Positions 47,413-56,595 are shown, counted from the stretch's first letter. The stretch: DNA of 64,000 bases from Micromonospora sp. NBC_01740 (GCF_035920365.1 NZ_CP109150.1:558001-622000), one strand, 5' to 3'. Numbers and translations are program-made. The notes: generated from the letters alone by a model not told the origin.

Positions 47413-48798
47413 TCACACGCCGGTCAGCCGGCGCGGGCCCGGCCGCAGGTAGACCAGCCAGGTCACCCCGAAACAGAGCGCGTACGCGACGATGAAGGCG
47501 ACGTACGCCGCGTCCGCGCTGCCCCCGGTCAGGAACGACTGCCGGAAGGCGATGTTCACCAGCACCCCGCCGGAGGCCCCGACCGCCCCGGCGATGCCGA
47601 TCACCGAGCCGGTCATCCGCCCGGCCCGGCGCTGCGCCGCGACCGCGTCCCGCCGACCGGCGGCCACCTCCGCCGTCGTCCGGGCCCGGAAGATCGCCGG
47701 GATCATCTTGTAGGTCGAGCCGTTGCCGATGCCCGAGAAGACGAAGAGCGACAGGAAGCCGAGCAGGTAGAGCCCGAAAGACCGCTCCCGGGCGGCGTGG
47801 AGCACCAACGAGGCGCCGGCCGCCATCGCGACGAAGTTCCAGAAGGTCACCCGGGCCCCGCCGAGGCGGTCGGCGAGGTGCCCGCCGACCGGCCGGACCA
47901 GCGAGCCGACCAGCGGGCCGAGGAAGGTGAGCCAGGCGGCGTCGACCGGGGTCGGGAAGCGCTCGGCGAACTGGAGCTGGAGCACCTGGCCGAAGGCGAA
48001 GCAGAAGCCGATGAACGAGCCGAAGGTGCCGACGTAGAGCAGCGACATGATCCAGGTGTGCGGGTCGCGGGCCGCCTCGCGCAGCGCGCCGGGCTCGTTG
48101 CGCGCCCCGGAGATGTCGTCCAACCCGCGCGCCGCGGCGAGCGCGGCCAGCACGATCAGCGGCAGGTAGACCGCCGGCACCAGCCGGGGGTACGCGGCCC
48201 CCGCCGTCGCCAGCACCGCCAGGCCGACCAGCTGCACCGCCGGCACGCCGAGGTTGCCGCCGCCGGCGTTGAGCCCGAGCGCCCGGCCCTTGAGCCGCTG
48301 CGGATAGAACAGGTTGATGTTCGCCATCGAGGAGGCGAAGTTGCCCCCGCCGACGCCGGTCAGGCAGGCCAGCACCATCAGGGTGGAGTAGGAGACGCCG
48401 GGCTCCAGCAGCACCGTCATCGGCACGGCCGGGACGAGCAGCAGCAGCGCGCTGACGATCGTCCAGGTCCGCCCGCCGAAGCGCGCCACGGCCAGCGTGT
48501 AGGGCAGCCGCAGCGCCGCCCCCAGTGCCGCCGGCACGGCGGTGAGCAGGAACTTCCCCGCCGGGTCGATGCCGTACTCGGGGCCGAGGAAGAGCACCGT
48601 CACCGACCAGAGGCTCCACACCGAGAAGCCCACGTGCTCGGCGAAGATCGAGACCCGGAGGTTGCGGCGGGCGACGGGCGCCCCGGTCGTACGCCAGAAC
48701 TCGGGGTCCTCGGGCCGCCAGTCGTCGATGCGATGCCGGCGGCCGGCGGCCGGCGGAACGACCTCGGCCGGGGGTGTGGTGGGGGCCAGTGTGCTCAC
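47413..48798 (-). CDS. narK: Nitrate/nitrite transporter (NarK, MFS)
   Basis: A major facilitator protein of 461 residues with 12 membrane segments and a 45-residue cytoplasmic N-terminus. The two nitrate signatures are present, GVGGGNFASSMANINLFYP (about 148-166) and GIGNGSTYKMIP, as is a charged Arg near residue 97 in the first nitrate-binding helix. It supplies nitrate to the reductase encoded nearby. GTG 48798 follows GGAGGAG. It stands alone on the minus strand. Confidence 0.93.
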   Translation of the reverse strand: MSTLAPTTPPAEVVPPAAGRRHRIDDWRPEDPEFWRTTGAPVARRNLRVSIFAEHVGFSVWSLWSVTVLFLGPEYGIDPAGKFLLTAVPAALGAALRLPYTLAVARFGGRTWTIVSALLLLVPAVPMTVLLEPGVSYSTLMVLACLTGVGGGNFASSMANINLFYPQRLKGRALGLNAGGGNLGVPAVQLVGLAVLATAGAAYPRLVPAVYLPLIVLAALAAARGLDDISGARNEPGALREAARDPHTWIMSLLYVGTFGSFIGFCFAFGQVLQLQFAERFPTPVDAAWLTFLGPLVGSLVRPVGGHLADRLGGARVTFWNFVAMAAGASLVLHAARERSFGLYLLGFLSLFVFSGIGNGSTYKMIPAIFRARTTAEVAAGRRDAVAAQRRAGRMTGSVIGIAGAVGASGGVLVNIAFRQSFLTGGSADAAYVAFIVAYALCFGVTWLVYLRPGPRRLTGV

Positions 48799-48923
48799 GG
48801 CGACTCCTCCTCGTCGGGTGCGACCTGGAGGAACGCTAGGAATCCGGGATTACCCCGGGGTGCCCGTCGCGGGTCGGGCGGGAAACGGAGACCGCACCGG
48901 GGACGGATGCCGCCGGTGAGATT

Positions 48924-49217
48924 TCAGAGTTCCTGGAGGATGCGCAGCGCCCGGCCGACCCTGAGCATGGTCCCGGTGTCGGCGACGTCCACGCACTCGG
49001 TGAACCACTTCTTCATCGGCGAGGAGATCCGGTCGGGCATCACCACGTACGCGCCCATCGGCACCGCCAGGGGCGAGTCGCGCAGCAGCGCCTCCTCGAC
49101 CACCTCGACCACGATCACGATCGGCACGTCGGTGGAGTTGTAGACGTCGGAGCTGATCACAAGTCCGAGCCGTTCCCGGGCGCCGTCGATGCGCCAGACC
49201 TCGCCCCTACGCAGCAC
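48924..49217 (-). CDS. PemK/MazF-type toxin
   Basis: A 97-residue endoribonuclease-fold protein. It begins MLRRGEVWRIDGARERLGLV, the usual RGEVW strand of MazF, and contains VISSDVYN and the RALRILQEL tail. It overlaps the antitoxin gene by 11 bp and is second in the pair. MazF toxins cut mRNA at short sites; this one's specificity is unknown. Confidence 0.85.
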   Translation of the reverse strand: MLRRGEVWRIDGARERLGLVISSDVYNSTDVPIVIVVEVVEEALLRDSPLAVPMGAYVVMPDRISSPMKKWFTECVDVADTGTMLRVGRALRILQEL

Positions 49218-49464
49218 GCGGGCGCCCGCCGAAGAGCGCGTCGTCGACCATGCCCACCTCGCGGGCGTCGGCGAGGGCGGCGGCTTCGAGGTCGAGCCCG
49301 GCCCGGCCGACGGCGGCGGCGTGCGCGGTGAAGACCTCGCGCAGCGCCTTCTCCCGGGCCGCCTGGTCCATCCACGCCGACAGGGAGAGCCCTTCGCGCT
49401 TGGCGAACCGCCGGGCCTCCTCGATCGTCTCGTCCGAGAACGACAGGGTCACCTTGGCAGTCAT
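49207..49464 (-). CDS. Antitoxin (ribbon-helix-helix type)
   Basis: An 85-residue partner of the toxin. The N-terminus KVTLSFSDETIEEARRFAKR is a ribbon-helix-helix DNA-binding fold and the acidic C-terminus should mask the toxin. ATG 49464 is 7 bases after a TAGTCT box, so the operon is probably leaderless; a start at 49482 would precede the transcription start. Confidence 0.82.
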   Translation of the reverse strand: MTAKVTLSFSDETIEEARRFAKREGLSLSAWMDQAAREKALREVFTAHAAAVGRAGLDLEAAALADAREVGMVDDALFGGRPRAA

Positions 49465-49471
49465 GCCGTGG

Positions 49472-49477
49472 AGACTA
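49472..49477 (-). promoter_or_regulatory. -10 element TAGTCT for the leaderless antitoxin-toxin mRNA
   Basis: TAGTCT on the minus strand, 7 bases, then ATG 49464. Confidence 0.6.
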
Positions 49478-49515
49478 CCCACCGGTATGACCGGCAGTCA
49501 TCCCGTCGACCCCGA

Positions 49516-50211
49516 CTATTCGCGACGGCCGCCGAACACGGCAAACCGCCACTGCTTGAAGAAGCAGTCGACGTCGACCAGGCCGGCCTCGGCCAGCCAG
49601 CGGCACTGCGCGGCGACCGGCGCCGGCCGGTCGTACGCCATCCGGCCCTCGGCGGCGGCGATCTCGTCGGCGTCGGAGCCCAGCGCCGCGACCTGCCCCA
49701 GCCACACCTCGTGGTACCGCCGGTCGAGCGCCGGGGTGGGGCCGGCGACCTGCTCGGCGTTGACGAAGACGCCGCCGGGGGCCAGCGCCGCCGGCACCCG
49801 CCGGTAGAGCTCGCGCTTGCCCGCGTCGTCGAGGTGGTGGATGGCCAGCGCGCTGACCACGGCGTCGTAGCGGCCGGCGGGCAACTCCCCCGCCAGGTCG
49901 GCCCGGACCGTCCGGTGCGCGACGCCGCGGGAGCGCAGGTGGTCGGCGGCGACGGCGAGCATGGCCGGCGCGGCGTCCACCAGGGTCAGCCGGATCCCCG
50001 GCACCGCCGCGGCGAGCAGCAGCGACAGCAGCCCGGTGCCCGCGCCCAGGTCCAGCACCTCCGGGGTACGCCCCGCGGCGAGCGCGGCCCGCAGCGGCGG
50101 CGCGGCCACCTCGACGGCGGTGCCGTAGAAGGCGTCGAAGCAGGGCACCAGGCGCCGTCGGGCCTCGTCGTAGCTGCCCGCGACCGCGTCGAAGGCCTCG
50201 GCCACGTTCAT
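49516..50211 (-). CDS. Class I SAM-dependent methyltransferase
   Basis: A 231-residue small-molecule methyltransferase with motif I VLDLGAGTGLLSLLL, acidic LVDAAP after strand two and SALAIHHLDD as motif IV. ATG 50211 follows GGGAGG. It is divergent from the nitrate operon and may share its control region. The substrate is unknown. Confidence 0.85.
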   Translation of the reverse strand: MNVAEAFDAVAGSYDEARRRLVPCFDAFYGTAVEVAAPPLRAALAAGRTPEVLDLGAGTGLLSLLLAAAVPGIRLTLVDAAPAMLAVAADHLRSRGVAHRTVRADLAGELPAGRYDAVVSALAIHHLDDAGKRELYRRVPAALAPGGVFVNAEQVAGPTPALDRRYHEVWLGQVAALGSDADEIAAAEGRMAYDRPAPVAAQCRWLAEAGLVDVDCFFKQWRFAVFGGRRE

Positions 50212-50292
50212 CGCGCCTCCCAAATGTCAGGATTGTTGTCCCATATTGTAAACGCGAGCCGGCCCGATGCCCGCATGCGGTGTGAGCGGCTC

Positions 50293-50330
50293 TTGACAGG
50301 ACCGAAACAGACGGGACCCGGACCGGAAAT
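50293..50330 (+). promoter_or_regulatory. GlnR-type box upstream of the nitrate operon
   Basis: TTGAC - 6 bases - GAAAC - 6 bases - GACCC - 6 bases - GAAAT. The four blocks have the exact spacing of actinobacterial GlnR sites (gTnAC-n6-GaAAc, twice); blocks 1, 2 and 4 match well and block 3 poorly. It ends 24 bp before the nasC start. Confidence 0.65.
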
Positions 50331-50354
50331 CGCCCCCCGGCACGCTTTGCCGAC

Positions 50355-52478
50355 ATGACAGACGGTGCACACGCGGCGACCGGACCGGGGCGGACGCCCC
50401 GGGAGGTGGCGACGCACTGCCCGTACTGCGCCCTCCAGTGCGGGATGACGCTGCGCGAGGAGGCCGGCCGGGCGACGGTGCTCCCCCGGCAGTTCCCCAC
50501 CAACCGGGGCGGCCTCTGCCAGAAGGGCTGGACCGCCGCCGAACTGCTCGACCACCCCGAGCGGCTGACCACCCCGCTGCTGCGGGACGCGGCCAGCGGC
50601 GAACTGCGCCCGGCGAGCTGGGCCGCTGCCCTCGACCGGATCGTCACCGGCCTGCGCACCGTCCAGCAGGGACACGGCCGCGACGCGGTCGCCGTCTTCG
50701 GCGGCGGCGGGCTCACCAACGAGAAGGCGTACGCGCTGGGGAAGTTCGCCCGGGTGGCGCTGCGCACGAGGCACATCGACTACAACGGACGGTTCTGCAT
50801 GTCCTCGGCGGCGGCGGCCGGGATGCGCGCCTTCGGCATCGACCGGGGCCTGCCGTTCCCGCTGGCCGACCTGGGCCGGGCCGACACGCTGCTGCTGGTC
50901 GGCGCGAACCCGGCGGAGACCATGCCCCCGCTGGTGCGCTGGCTGACCGAGCAGCGCGAGCGCGGCGGCCGGCTGATCGTGGTCGACCCCCGGGTCACCG
51001 CCACCGCCCGCCAGGCCGACCTGCACCTGCAACCCCTGCCCGGCACCGACCTGGCGGTGGCGAACGCGCTGCTGCACGTCGCGCTCACCGAGGGCTGGAT
51101 CGACCGGGAGTACGTGGCCGCCCGTACCACCGGCTTCGAGGCGGTCCGCCGCAGCGTGGCCAGCTGGTGGCCGGCCCGCGCCGAGGCGCTCTCCGGGGTG
51201 CCGGTGGCCGACCTGGAGGCGACCGCCCGGGCCCTCGGCACCGCCGAACGCGTGATCATCCTGACCGCGCGCGGCGCCGAGCAGCACGCCAAGGGCGTCG
51301 ACACCGTCGCCGCCTTCGTCAACCTGGCGCTCGCCCTCGGGCTGCCCGGCCGCCCCGGCTCCGGCTACGGCTGCCTGACCGGGCAGGGCAACGGGCAGGG
51401 CGGGCGGGAGCACGGGCAGAAGGCCGACCAGCTCCCCGGCTACCGCAGGATCGACGACCCGGCCGCCCGGGAACACGTCGCCGGGGTCTGGGGGGTGCCG
51501 GCCGACGAACTGCCCGGGCCGGGCGTGCCGGCGTACGAGCTGCTGGACTCGCTGGGCACGCCCGACGGGCCGAAGGCGCTGCTGGTCTTCGGCTCCAACC
51601 CGGTGGTCTCCGCGCCCCGGGCCGCCCGGATCGAGGGCCGGCTACGCGATCTCGACCTGCTGGTGGTCGCCGACTTCCTGCTCTCCGAGACCGCCGCGCT
51701 CGCCGACGTGGTGCTGCCCACGGCCCAGTGGGCCGAGGAGGACGGCACGATGACCAACCTGGAGGGCCGGGTGCTGCGCCGCCGCGCGCTGCGCCCGCCG
51801 CCGCCCGGCGTCCGTACCGACCTGGAGATCCTCGCCGACCTCACCGCCCGCCTCCGGGGTGGTGCCGGTGGGGCGGACGCCAGCGATCCGCGGGTCGTGT
51901 TCGCGGAGCTGCGGCGGGCCTCGGCCGGCGGGATCGCCGACTACGCCGGGGTGAGCTGGGAGCGGATCGACGAACGCGACGGGGTGTTCTGGCCCTGCCC
52001 GGCCGAGGACGGCCCGGACACCCCCCGGCTCTTCGCCGACCGCTTTCCCACCCCCGACGGGCGGGCCCGGTTCCACGCCGTGGAGCACCGGCCGGCGGCC
52101 GAGGAGGTGTGCGCCGAGTACCCGCTGCACTTCACCACCGGCCGGGTCCTCGCGCAGTACCAGTCGGGCACCCAGACCCGCCGGGTCGCCGCACTGCGCC
52201 GGGCCGCCCCGGACGCGTTCGTCGAGCTGCACCCCGACCTGGCCGGGTGGCTCGGCATCGACGACGGCGAGCCGGTGCGGGTGGTCTCCCGTCGGGGCGA
52301 GTTCTGCGCGCCGGCCCGGTTCAGCACCGCGATCCGGCCGGACACCGTCTTCGCGCCGTTCCACTGGGGCGGCGGCGCGCGGGCCAACTCGGTCACCAAC
52401 GACGCCGTCGACCCGGTCTCCGGGATGCCGGAGTTCAAGATCTGCGCCGTCCGGCTGGAGAGGGTGGAGCAACCATGA
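50355..52478 (+). CDS. nasC: Assimilatory nitrate reductase, molybdopterin catalytic subunit
   Basis: Reduces nitrate to nitrite in the cytoplasm. The 707-residue protein binds an N-terminal [4Fe-4S] through Cys22, Cys25, Cys29 and Cys55 and a bis-MGD molybdenum with Cys148 (NGRFCMSSA). The MGD-binding GCLTGQGNGQGGREHGQK loop and C-terminal cap are present. No Tat signal is seen, so it is cytoplasmic. Its stop TGA overlaps the ATG of a 14-codon mini-ORF. Confidence 0.95.
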   Translation: MTDGAHAATGPGRTPREVATHCPYCALQCGMTLREEAGRATVLPRQFPTNRGGLCQKGWTAAELLDHPERLTTPLLRDAASGELRPASWAAALDRIVTGLRTVQQGHGRDAVAVFGGGGLTNEKAYALGKFARVALRTRHIDYNGRFCMSSAAAAGMRAFGIDRGLPFPLADLGRADTLLLVGANPAETMPPLVRWLTEQRERGGRLIVVDPRVTATARQADLHLQPLPGTDLAVANALLHVALTEGWIDREYVAARTTGFEAVRRSVASWWPARAEALSGVPVADLEATARALGTAERVIILTARGAEQHAKGVDTVAAFVNLALALGLPGRPGSGYGCLTGQGNGQGGREHGQKADQLPGYRRIDDPAAREHVAGVWGVPADELPGPGVPAYELLDSLGTPDGPKALLVFGSNPVVSAPRAARIEGRLRDLDLLVVADFLLSETAALADVVLPTAQWAEEDGTMTNLEGRVLRRRALRPPPPGVRTDLEILADLTARLRGGAGGADASDPRVVFAELRRASAGGIADYAGVSWERIDERDGVFWPCPAEDGPDTPRLFADRFPTPDGRARFHAVEHRPAAEEVCAEYPLHFTTGRVLAQYQSGTQTRRVAALRRAAPDAFVELHPDLAGWLGIDDGEPVRVVSRRGEFCAPARFSTAIRPDTVFAPFHWGGGARANSVTNDAVDPVSGMPEFKICAVRLERVEQP

Positions 52479-52519
52479 GCGAGCGAATCGTCCGGCAGGG
52501 CCCGGTGACGCGGCCGTGA
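52475..52519 (+). other. Relay mini-ORF 1 of the nitrate operon (14 codons)
   Basis: ATG 52475 overlaps the nasC stop (ATGA) and TGA 52517-52519 overlaps the next GTG (GTGA). It encodes MSERIVRQGPVTRP. Its first six codons mirror those of the next gene, suggesting a duplicated start region. Confidence 0.6.
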
Positions 52520-53955
52520 GCGAACGCGTCGTGATCATCGGCAACGGGATGGCCGGCTCAAGGCTGGCCGGCGAGCTGCACGCCCGGGGCGGGGACCGGA
52601 AGGTCACCGTGCTCGGCGCGGAGCCGCACCGGGCGTACAACCGGATCATGCTCTCCACCCTGCTGGCGGGCAAGGTCGGCGAGCCGGACGTGGAGCTGGC
52701 CGAGGCCGCCGGGCAGGGCGTCGACCTGCGTACCGGCGTGACGGTCACCGCCATCGACCGCGCCGCCGGCACGGTCCACACCGACGACGGCGACCGCGTC
52801 GCGTACGACCATCTGGTGCTCGCCACCGGGAGCCGGGCCGTGGTGCCGCCGCTGCCCGGGCTGGACGGGCCCGGGCTGCCGGAGCGGGTGGTGCGGTTCC
52901 GCACGCTTGACGACTGCCGCCGGATCCTCGCTGTGGCCGACGGCGCGCGCAGCGCCCTGGTGCTCGGTGGCGGGCTGCTCGGGCTGGAGGCGGCGCGCGG
53001 GCTCGCCGCCCGGGGTCTCGACGTCGGGGTGGTGCACCCGGTGCCGTACCTGATGGAGCGGCAGCTCGACCCGGCCGGCGCGGCCGTCCTGGCCGGCACG
53101 CTCGCGGGCCTCGGGGTGACCACCCACCTGGCCGTGTCGGCCACCGGGGTGGTCGCGGACGCCGACGGGGTCCGCCTCGACCTGGCCGACGGCCGATCAC
53201 TCGCCGCCGACCTGCTGGTCCTCTCCTGCGGGGTACGCCCCGACACCGCCCTCGCCCGCGCGGCCGGGCTGGCCGTGGAACGGGGCGTGCTGGTCGACGA
53301 CCGGTTGCGCACCAGCGACCCGCGCATCTCGGCGGTCGGCGACTGCGCCCAGCACGACGGCAACCTCACCGGGCTGGTCGCCCCGGCCTGGGCGCAGGCC
53401 CGGGTGGTGGCGCAGGTGCTCACCGGGGAGGACCCGCAGGCCCGCTACCGGCCCCGGCCGGTGGTGACCCGGCTCAAGGCGACCGGCATCGATCTCGCCG
53501 CCATGGGTGACCCGGGCGACGGCGGGGCCGGCGAGGAGCTGACCTTCGCGGACCCGTCCCGGGGCACGTACGCCCGGCTGCGCATCCACGACGAGCGGCT
53601 GACCGCCGCGATCCTGCTCGGCGACAACCCGGCGGTCGGCACGGTCATCCAGCTCTTCGACCGGGGCCAGCCGGTGCCGGCCGACCGGCGCTCGCTGCTG
53701 CTCGGCCGGGCGTTCGGCGCGGCGGCAGCGGCGCCCGCCGCGACGCCGGCCCTGATGCCGGACGCGGCGACCGTCTGCCAGTGCAACAACGTCAGCAAGG
53801 GGGCGCTGGTGGGCTGCTGGCGTGCCGGGGCCCGGACGGTCGACACCGTGGTCGCCGCGACCCGGGCCGGCACGGGGTGCGGCGGCTGCCGGGACGCGGT
53901 CGCCGGCATCGTCGGCTGGCTGTCCGAGGTGGATTCGGCGGAGGTGGCGTCATGA
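52516..53955 (+). CDS. FAD-NAD(P)H reductase with Bfd-type [2Fe-2S] domain (nitrate reductase partner)
   Basis: A 479-residue electron-transfer protein. The FAD-binding GNGMAG (9-14), NAD-binding GGGLLG (about 156-161) and GDCAQH resemble the N-terminal half of NirB. The C-terminal Bfd-like domain has Cys421, Cys423, Cys455 and Cys458 (CxC...CxxC) for a [2Fe-2S]. By position it feeds NAD(P)H electrons to the nitrate reductase, like NasB of Klebsiella or Bacillus. GTG 52516. Confidence 0.88.
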   Translation: MSERVVIIGNGMAGSRLAGELHARGGDRKVTVLGAEPHRAYNRIMLSTLLAGKVGEPDVELAEAAGQGVDLRTGVTVTAIDRAAGTVHTDDGDRVAYDHLVLATGSRAVVPPLPGLDGPGLPERVVRFRTLDDCRRILAVADGARSALVLGGGLLGLEAARGLAARGLDVGVVHPVPYLMERQLDPAGAAVLAGTLAGLGVTTHLAVSATGVVADADGVRLDLADGRSLAADLLVLSCGVRPDTALARAAGLAVERGVLVDDRLRTSDPRISAVGDCAQHDGNLTGLVAPAWAQARVVAQVLTGEDPQARYRPRPVVTRLKATGIDLAAMGDPGDGGAGEELTFADPSRGTYARLRIHDERLTAAILLGDNPAVGTVIQLFDRGQPVPADRRSLLLGRAFGAAAAAPAATPALMPDAATVCQCNNVSKGALVGCWRAGARTVDTVVAATRAGTGCGGCRDAVAGIVGWLSEVDSAEVAS

Positions 53956-54035
53956 ACGAGCGAAGCGAGCGAATCAGCAAACTCAGCGCGACGGTGCCTC
54001 ATGACGGCACGCAGCGGAGCGGAGTGCGGTCATGA
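53952..54035 (+). other. Relay mini-ORF 2 of the nitrate operon (27 codons)
   Basis: ATG 53952 overlaps the upstream stop (ATGA) and TGA 54033-54035 overlaps the nirB ATG (ATGA). It begins MNERSERISKLS. GAGCGAATCAGCAA inside it matches the start region of nirB. It carries GGAG before the nirB start. Confidence 0.6.
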
Positions 54036-56557
54036 GCGGGCGAATCAGCAGGTTGGTCGTCGTCGGCAACGGGATGGTGGGGCAGCGCTTCGTCGACGCG
54101 CTGCGCGCCCGTGACCCCGGGGGGCGGTGGCGGGTCACCGTGCTCGCCGAGGAGAGCCGCCCGGCGTACGACCGGGTGCGGCTCTCGGCGTTCTTCGACG
54201 GGGTCGGCGCCGAGGAGCTGAGCCTGCACACCCCCGACGACGGGGTGGAGCTGCGCCTGGGTGAGCCGGCCACGGAGATCGACCGGGAGCGGCGGCTGGT
54301 GCGCACCGCGACCGGCGAGCACCCGTACGACGCGCTGGTGCTGGCCACCGGCTCGTCCGCGTTCGTGCCGCCGGTGGCCGGCGCGTCCCTGCCCGGGGTC
54401 TTCGTCTACCGGACGCTGGACGACCTGGAGGCGATCCGGGAGCACGCGGCGGGCCGGCGGACGGGGGCGGTGATCGGCGGCGGGCTGCTCGGGCTGGAGG
54501 CGGCGAACGCGCTGCGGCTGCTCGGGTTGGACACCAGCGTGGTGGAGTTCGCGCCCCGGCTGATGCCGGTGCAGGTGGACACGGCCGGTGGCGCGATGCT
54601 CCGCCGGTACGTCGACGAGCTGGGCGTGACCACCCACCTGGGCGTGGCCACCACCGCGATCCGGTCCGGCCCGGACGGCACGGTCGCCGGGCTGGAACTG
54701 GCCGACGGGAGCGTGCTCGACGCCGACCTGGTGGTGGTCGCGGCGGGCATCCGGCCCCGCGACGAGTTGGCCCGGGCGGCCGGGCTCGCCCTGGGCCCGC
54801 GCGGCGGCGTGCTGGTCGACGGCGCCTGCCGTACCGCCGACGAGCGGATCTGGGCGGTCGGCGAGTGCGCGGCGGTCGACGGCGTCTGCCACGGCCTGGT
54901 CGCCCCCGGGTACGCCATGGCCGAGGTCGTCGCCGACCGGCTGGTCGGCGGGGCGGCCACCTTCCCCGGCGCGGACACCGCCACCAAGCTGAAGCTGCTC
55001 GGCGTGGACGTGGCCTCGTTCGGCGACGCGCACGGCACGACGCCGGGCTGCCTCGACGTGACGTTCACCGACCCGGCCACCCGGGTCTACGCCAAGCTGG
55101 TCCTCTCCGACGACGCGCAGACCCTGCTCGGCGGGGTGCTGGTCGGCGACGCGAGCGCGTACCCGACGCTGCGGGCCAGCGTCGGCGGCCCGCTGCCCGG
55201 GCCGCCGCTGGCGTTGCTCGCCCCGGAGGGCGCGGCGGGCGTGGGCGCCGGCGCGCTGCCCGCCACCGCGCAGGTCTGTTCCTGCAACGCGGTGACCCGC
55301 GCGGACGTGGACGCGGCGATCGCCGGCGGCTGCGCGGACGTGCCGGCGCTGAAGGCGTGCACCCGGGCGGGTACGAGCTGCGGCTCCTGCGTGCCGATGC
55401 TCAAGCAGCTCCTCGACGCGGCTGGGGTGCGGCAGTCCACCGCGCTCTGCGAGCACTTCGACGTCAGCCGGCAGGAACTCTTCGACATCGTCCGGGTACG
55501 CGGCATCCGCACCTTCTCGCAGCTCGTCGCCGAGCACGGCCGGGGCCGCGGCTGCGACATCTGCAAGCCGGTGGTCGCCTCGATCCTCGCCTCCCTCGGT
55601 ACCGGCCACGTGCTGGACGGGGAGCAGGCGTCGTTGCAGGACACCAACGACCACTTCCTGGCCAACCTGCAACGCGACGGCAGTTACTCGGTGGTGCCCC
55701 GGATCCCCGGCGGCGAGATCACCCCGGAGAAGCTCATCGTGATCGGCGAGGTGGCCCGGGACTTCCAGCTCTACACGAAGATCACCGGCGGGCAGCGGAT
55801 CGACCTGTTCGGGGCCCGGGTCGACCAGCTGCCGCAGATCTGGCGCCGGCTGGTCGACGCCGGCTTCGAGTCCGGCCACGCGTACGGCAAGGCGCTGCGC
55901 ACGGTGAAGTCCTGCGTCGGCGAGACGTGGTGCCGGTACGGGGTACAGGACTCGGTCGGGCTGGCCGTCGCCCTGGAGCTGCGCTACCGGGGGCTGCGCG
56001 GTCCACACAAGATCAAGTCGGCGGTCTCGGGCTGCGCCCGCGAGTGCGCCGAGGCGCGCAGCAAGGACTTCGGCATCATCGCCACCGAGACCGGCTGGAA
56101 CCTCTACGTCGGCGGCAACGGCGGCTTCCGGCCCCGGCACGCCGACCTCTTCGCCACCGACCTGTCGACGGAGGCGCTGGTCCAGCTCATCGACAGGTTC
56201 CTGATGTACTACATCCGCACCGCCGACCGGCTGCAACGCACCGCCGCCTGGATCGAGGCGATGGAGGGCGGGCTGGACCACCTCCGCGCGGTGATCGTGG
56301 ACGACTCGCTCGGCCTCTGCGCCGAACTCGACGCCGCGATGGCCCGGCACGTCGACGCCTACTCCGACGAGTGGCGCGACGTGCTGGAGGACCCGGTCCG
56401 GCTGCGCCGGTTCGACTCCTTCGTCAACGCCCCCGGGGTGCCCGACCCGTCCATCACGTTCGCGCGCGAGCGGGGCCAACCGGTCCCGGTGGGCCCGGCG
56501 CAGGTCGGCGAGGGCCGGCAGCCGGTCACGCTGGGCATGCCGGAGGTGCGGCGATGA
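54032..56557 (+). CDS. nirB: NADH-dependent nitrite reductase, large subunit
   Basis: Reduces nitrite to ammonium with six electrons, 841 residues. In order: FAD domain (GNGMVG, 12-17), NAD domain (GGGLLG near 149), Bfd-type CSCN...TSCGSC [2Fe-2S] region, and a siroheme/[4Fe-4S] domain with Cys628-x5-Cys634 and Cys668-x3-Cys672. All cluster ligands are present. It is followed by nirD across a duplicated junction. Confidence 0.97.
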   Translation: MSGRISRLVVVGNGMVGQRFVDALRARDPGGRWRVTVLAEESRPAYDRVRLSAFFDGVGAEELSLHTPDDGVELRLGEPATEIDRERRLVRTATGEHPYDALVLATGSSAFVPPVAGASLPGVFVYRTLDDLEAIREHAAGRRTGAVIGGGLLGLEAANALRLLGLDTSVVEFAPRLMPVQVDTAGGAMLRRYVDELGVTTHLGVATTAIRSGPDGTVAGLELADGSVLDADLVVVAAGIRPRDELARAAGLALGPRGGVLVDGACRTADERIWAVGECAAVDGVCHGLVAPGYAMAEVVADRLVGGAATFPGADTATKLKLLGVDVASFGDAHGTTPGCLDVTFTDPATRVYAKLVLSDDAQTLLGGVLVGDASAYPTLRASVGGPLPGPPLALLAPEGAAGVGAGALPATAQVCSCNAVTRADVDAAIAGGCADVPALKACTRAGTSCGSCVPMLKQLLDAAGVRQSTALCEHFDVSRQELFDIVRVRGIRTFSQLVAEHGRGRGCDICKPVVASILASLGTGHVLDGEQASLQDTNDHFLANLQRDGSYSVVPRIPGGEITPEKLIVIGEVARDFQLYTKITGGQRIDLFGARVDQLPQIWRRLVDAGFESGHAYGKALRTVKSCVGETWCRYGVQDSVGLAVALELRYRGLRGPHKIKSAVSGCARECAEARSKDFGIIATETGWNLYVGGNGGFRPRHADLFATDLSTEALVQLIDRFLMYYIRTADRLQRTAAWIEAMEGGLDHLRAVIVDDSLGLCAELDAAMARHVDAYSDEWRDVLEDPVRLRRFDSFVNAPGVPDPSITFARERGQPVPVGPAQVGEGRQPVTLGMPEVRR

Positions 56558-56595
56558 CCACCACGACGCCCCGACTGCCGGAGGTACGGCGATGA
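56554..56595 (+). other. Relay mini-ORF 3 of the nitrate operon (13 codons)
   Basis: ATG 56554 overlaps the nirB stop (ATGA) and TGA 56593-56595 overlaps the nirD ATG (ATGA). It encodes MTTTTPRLPEVRR; the 20 bp around its start (56539-56558) recur with one change at 56577-56596. The ribosome site GGAGGT is carried in each copy. Confidence 0.65.
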
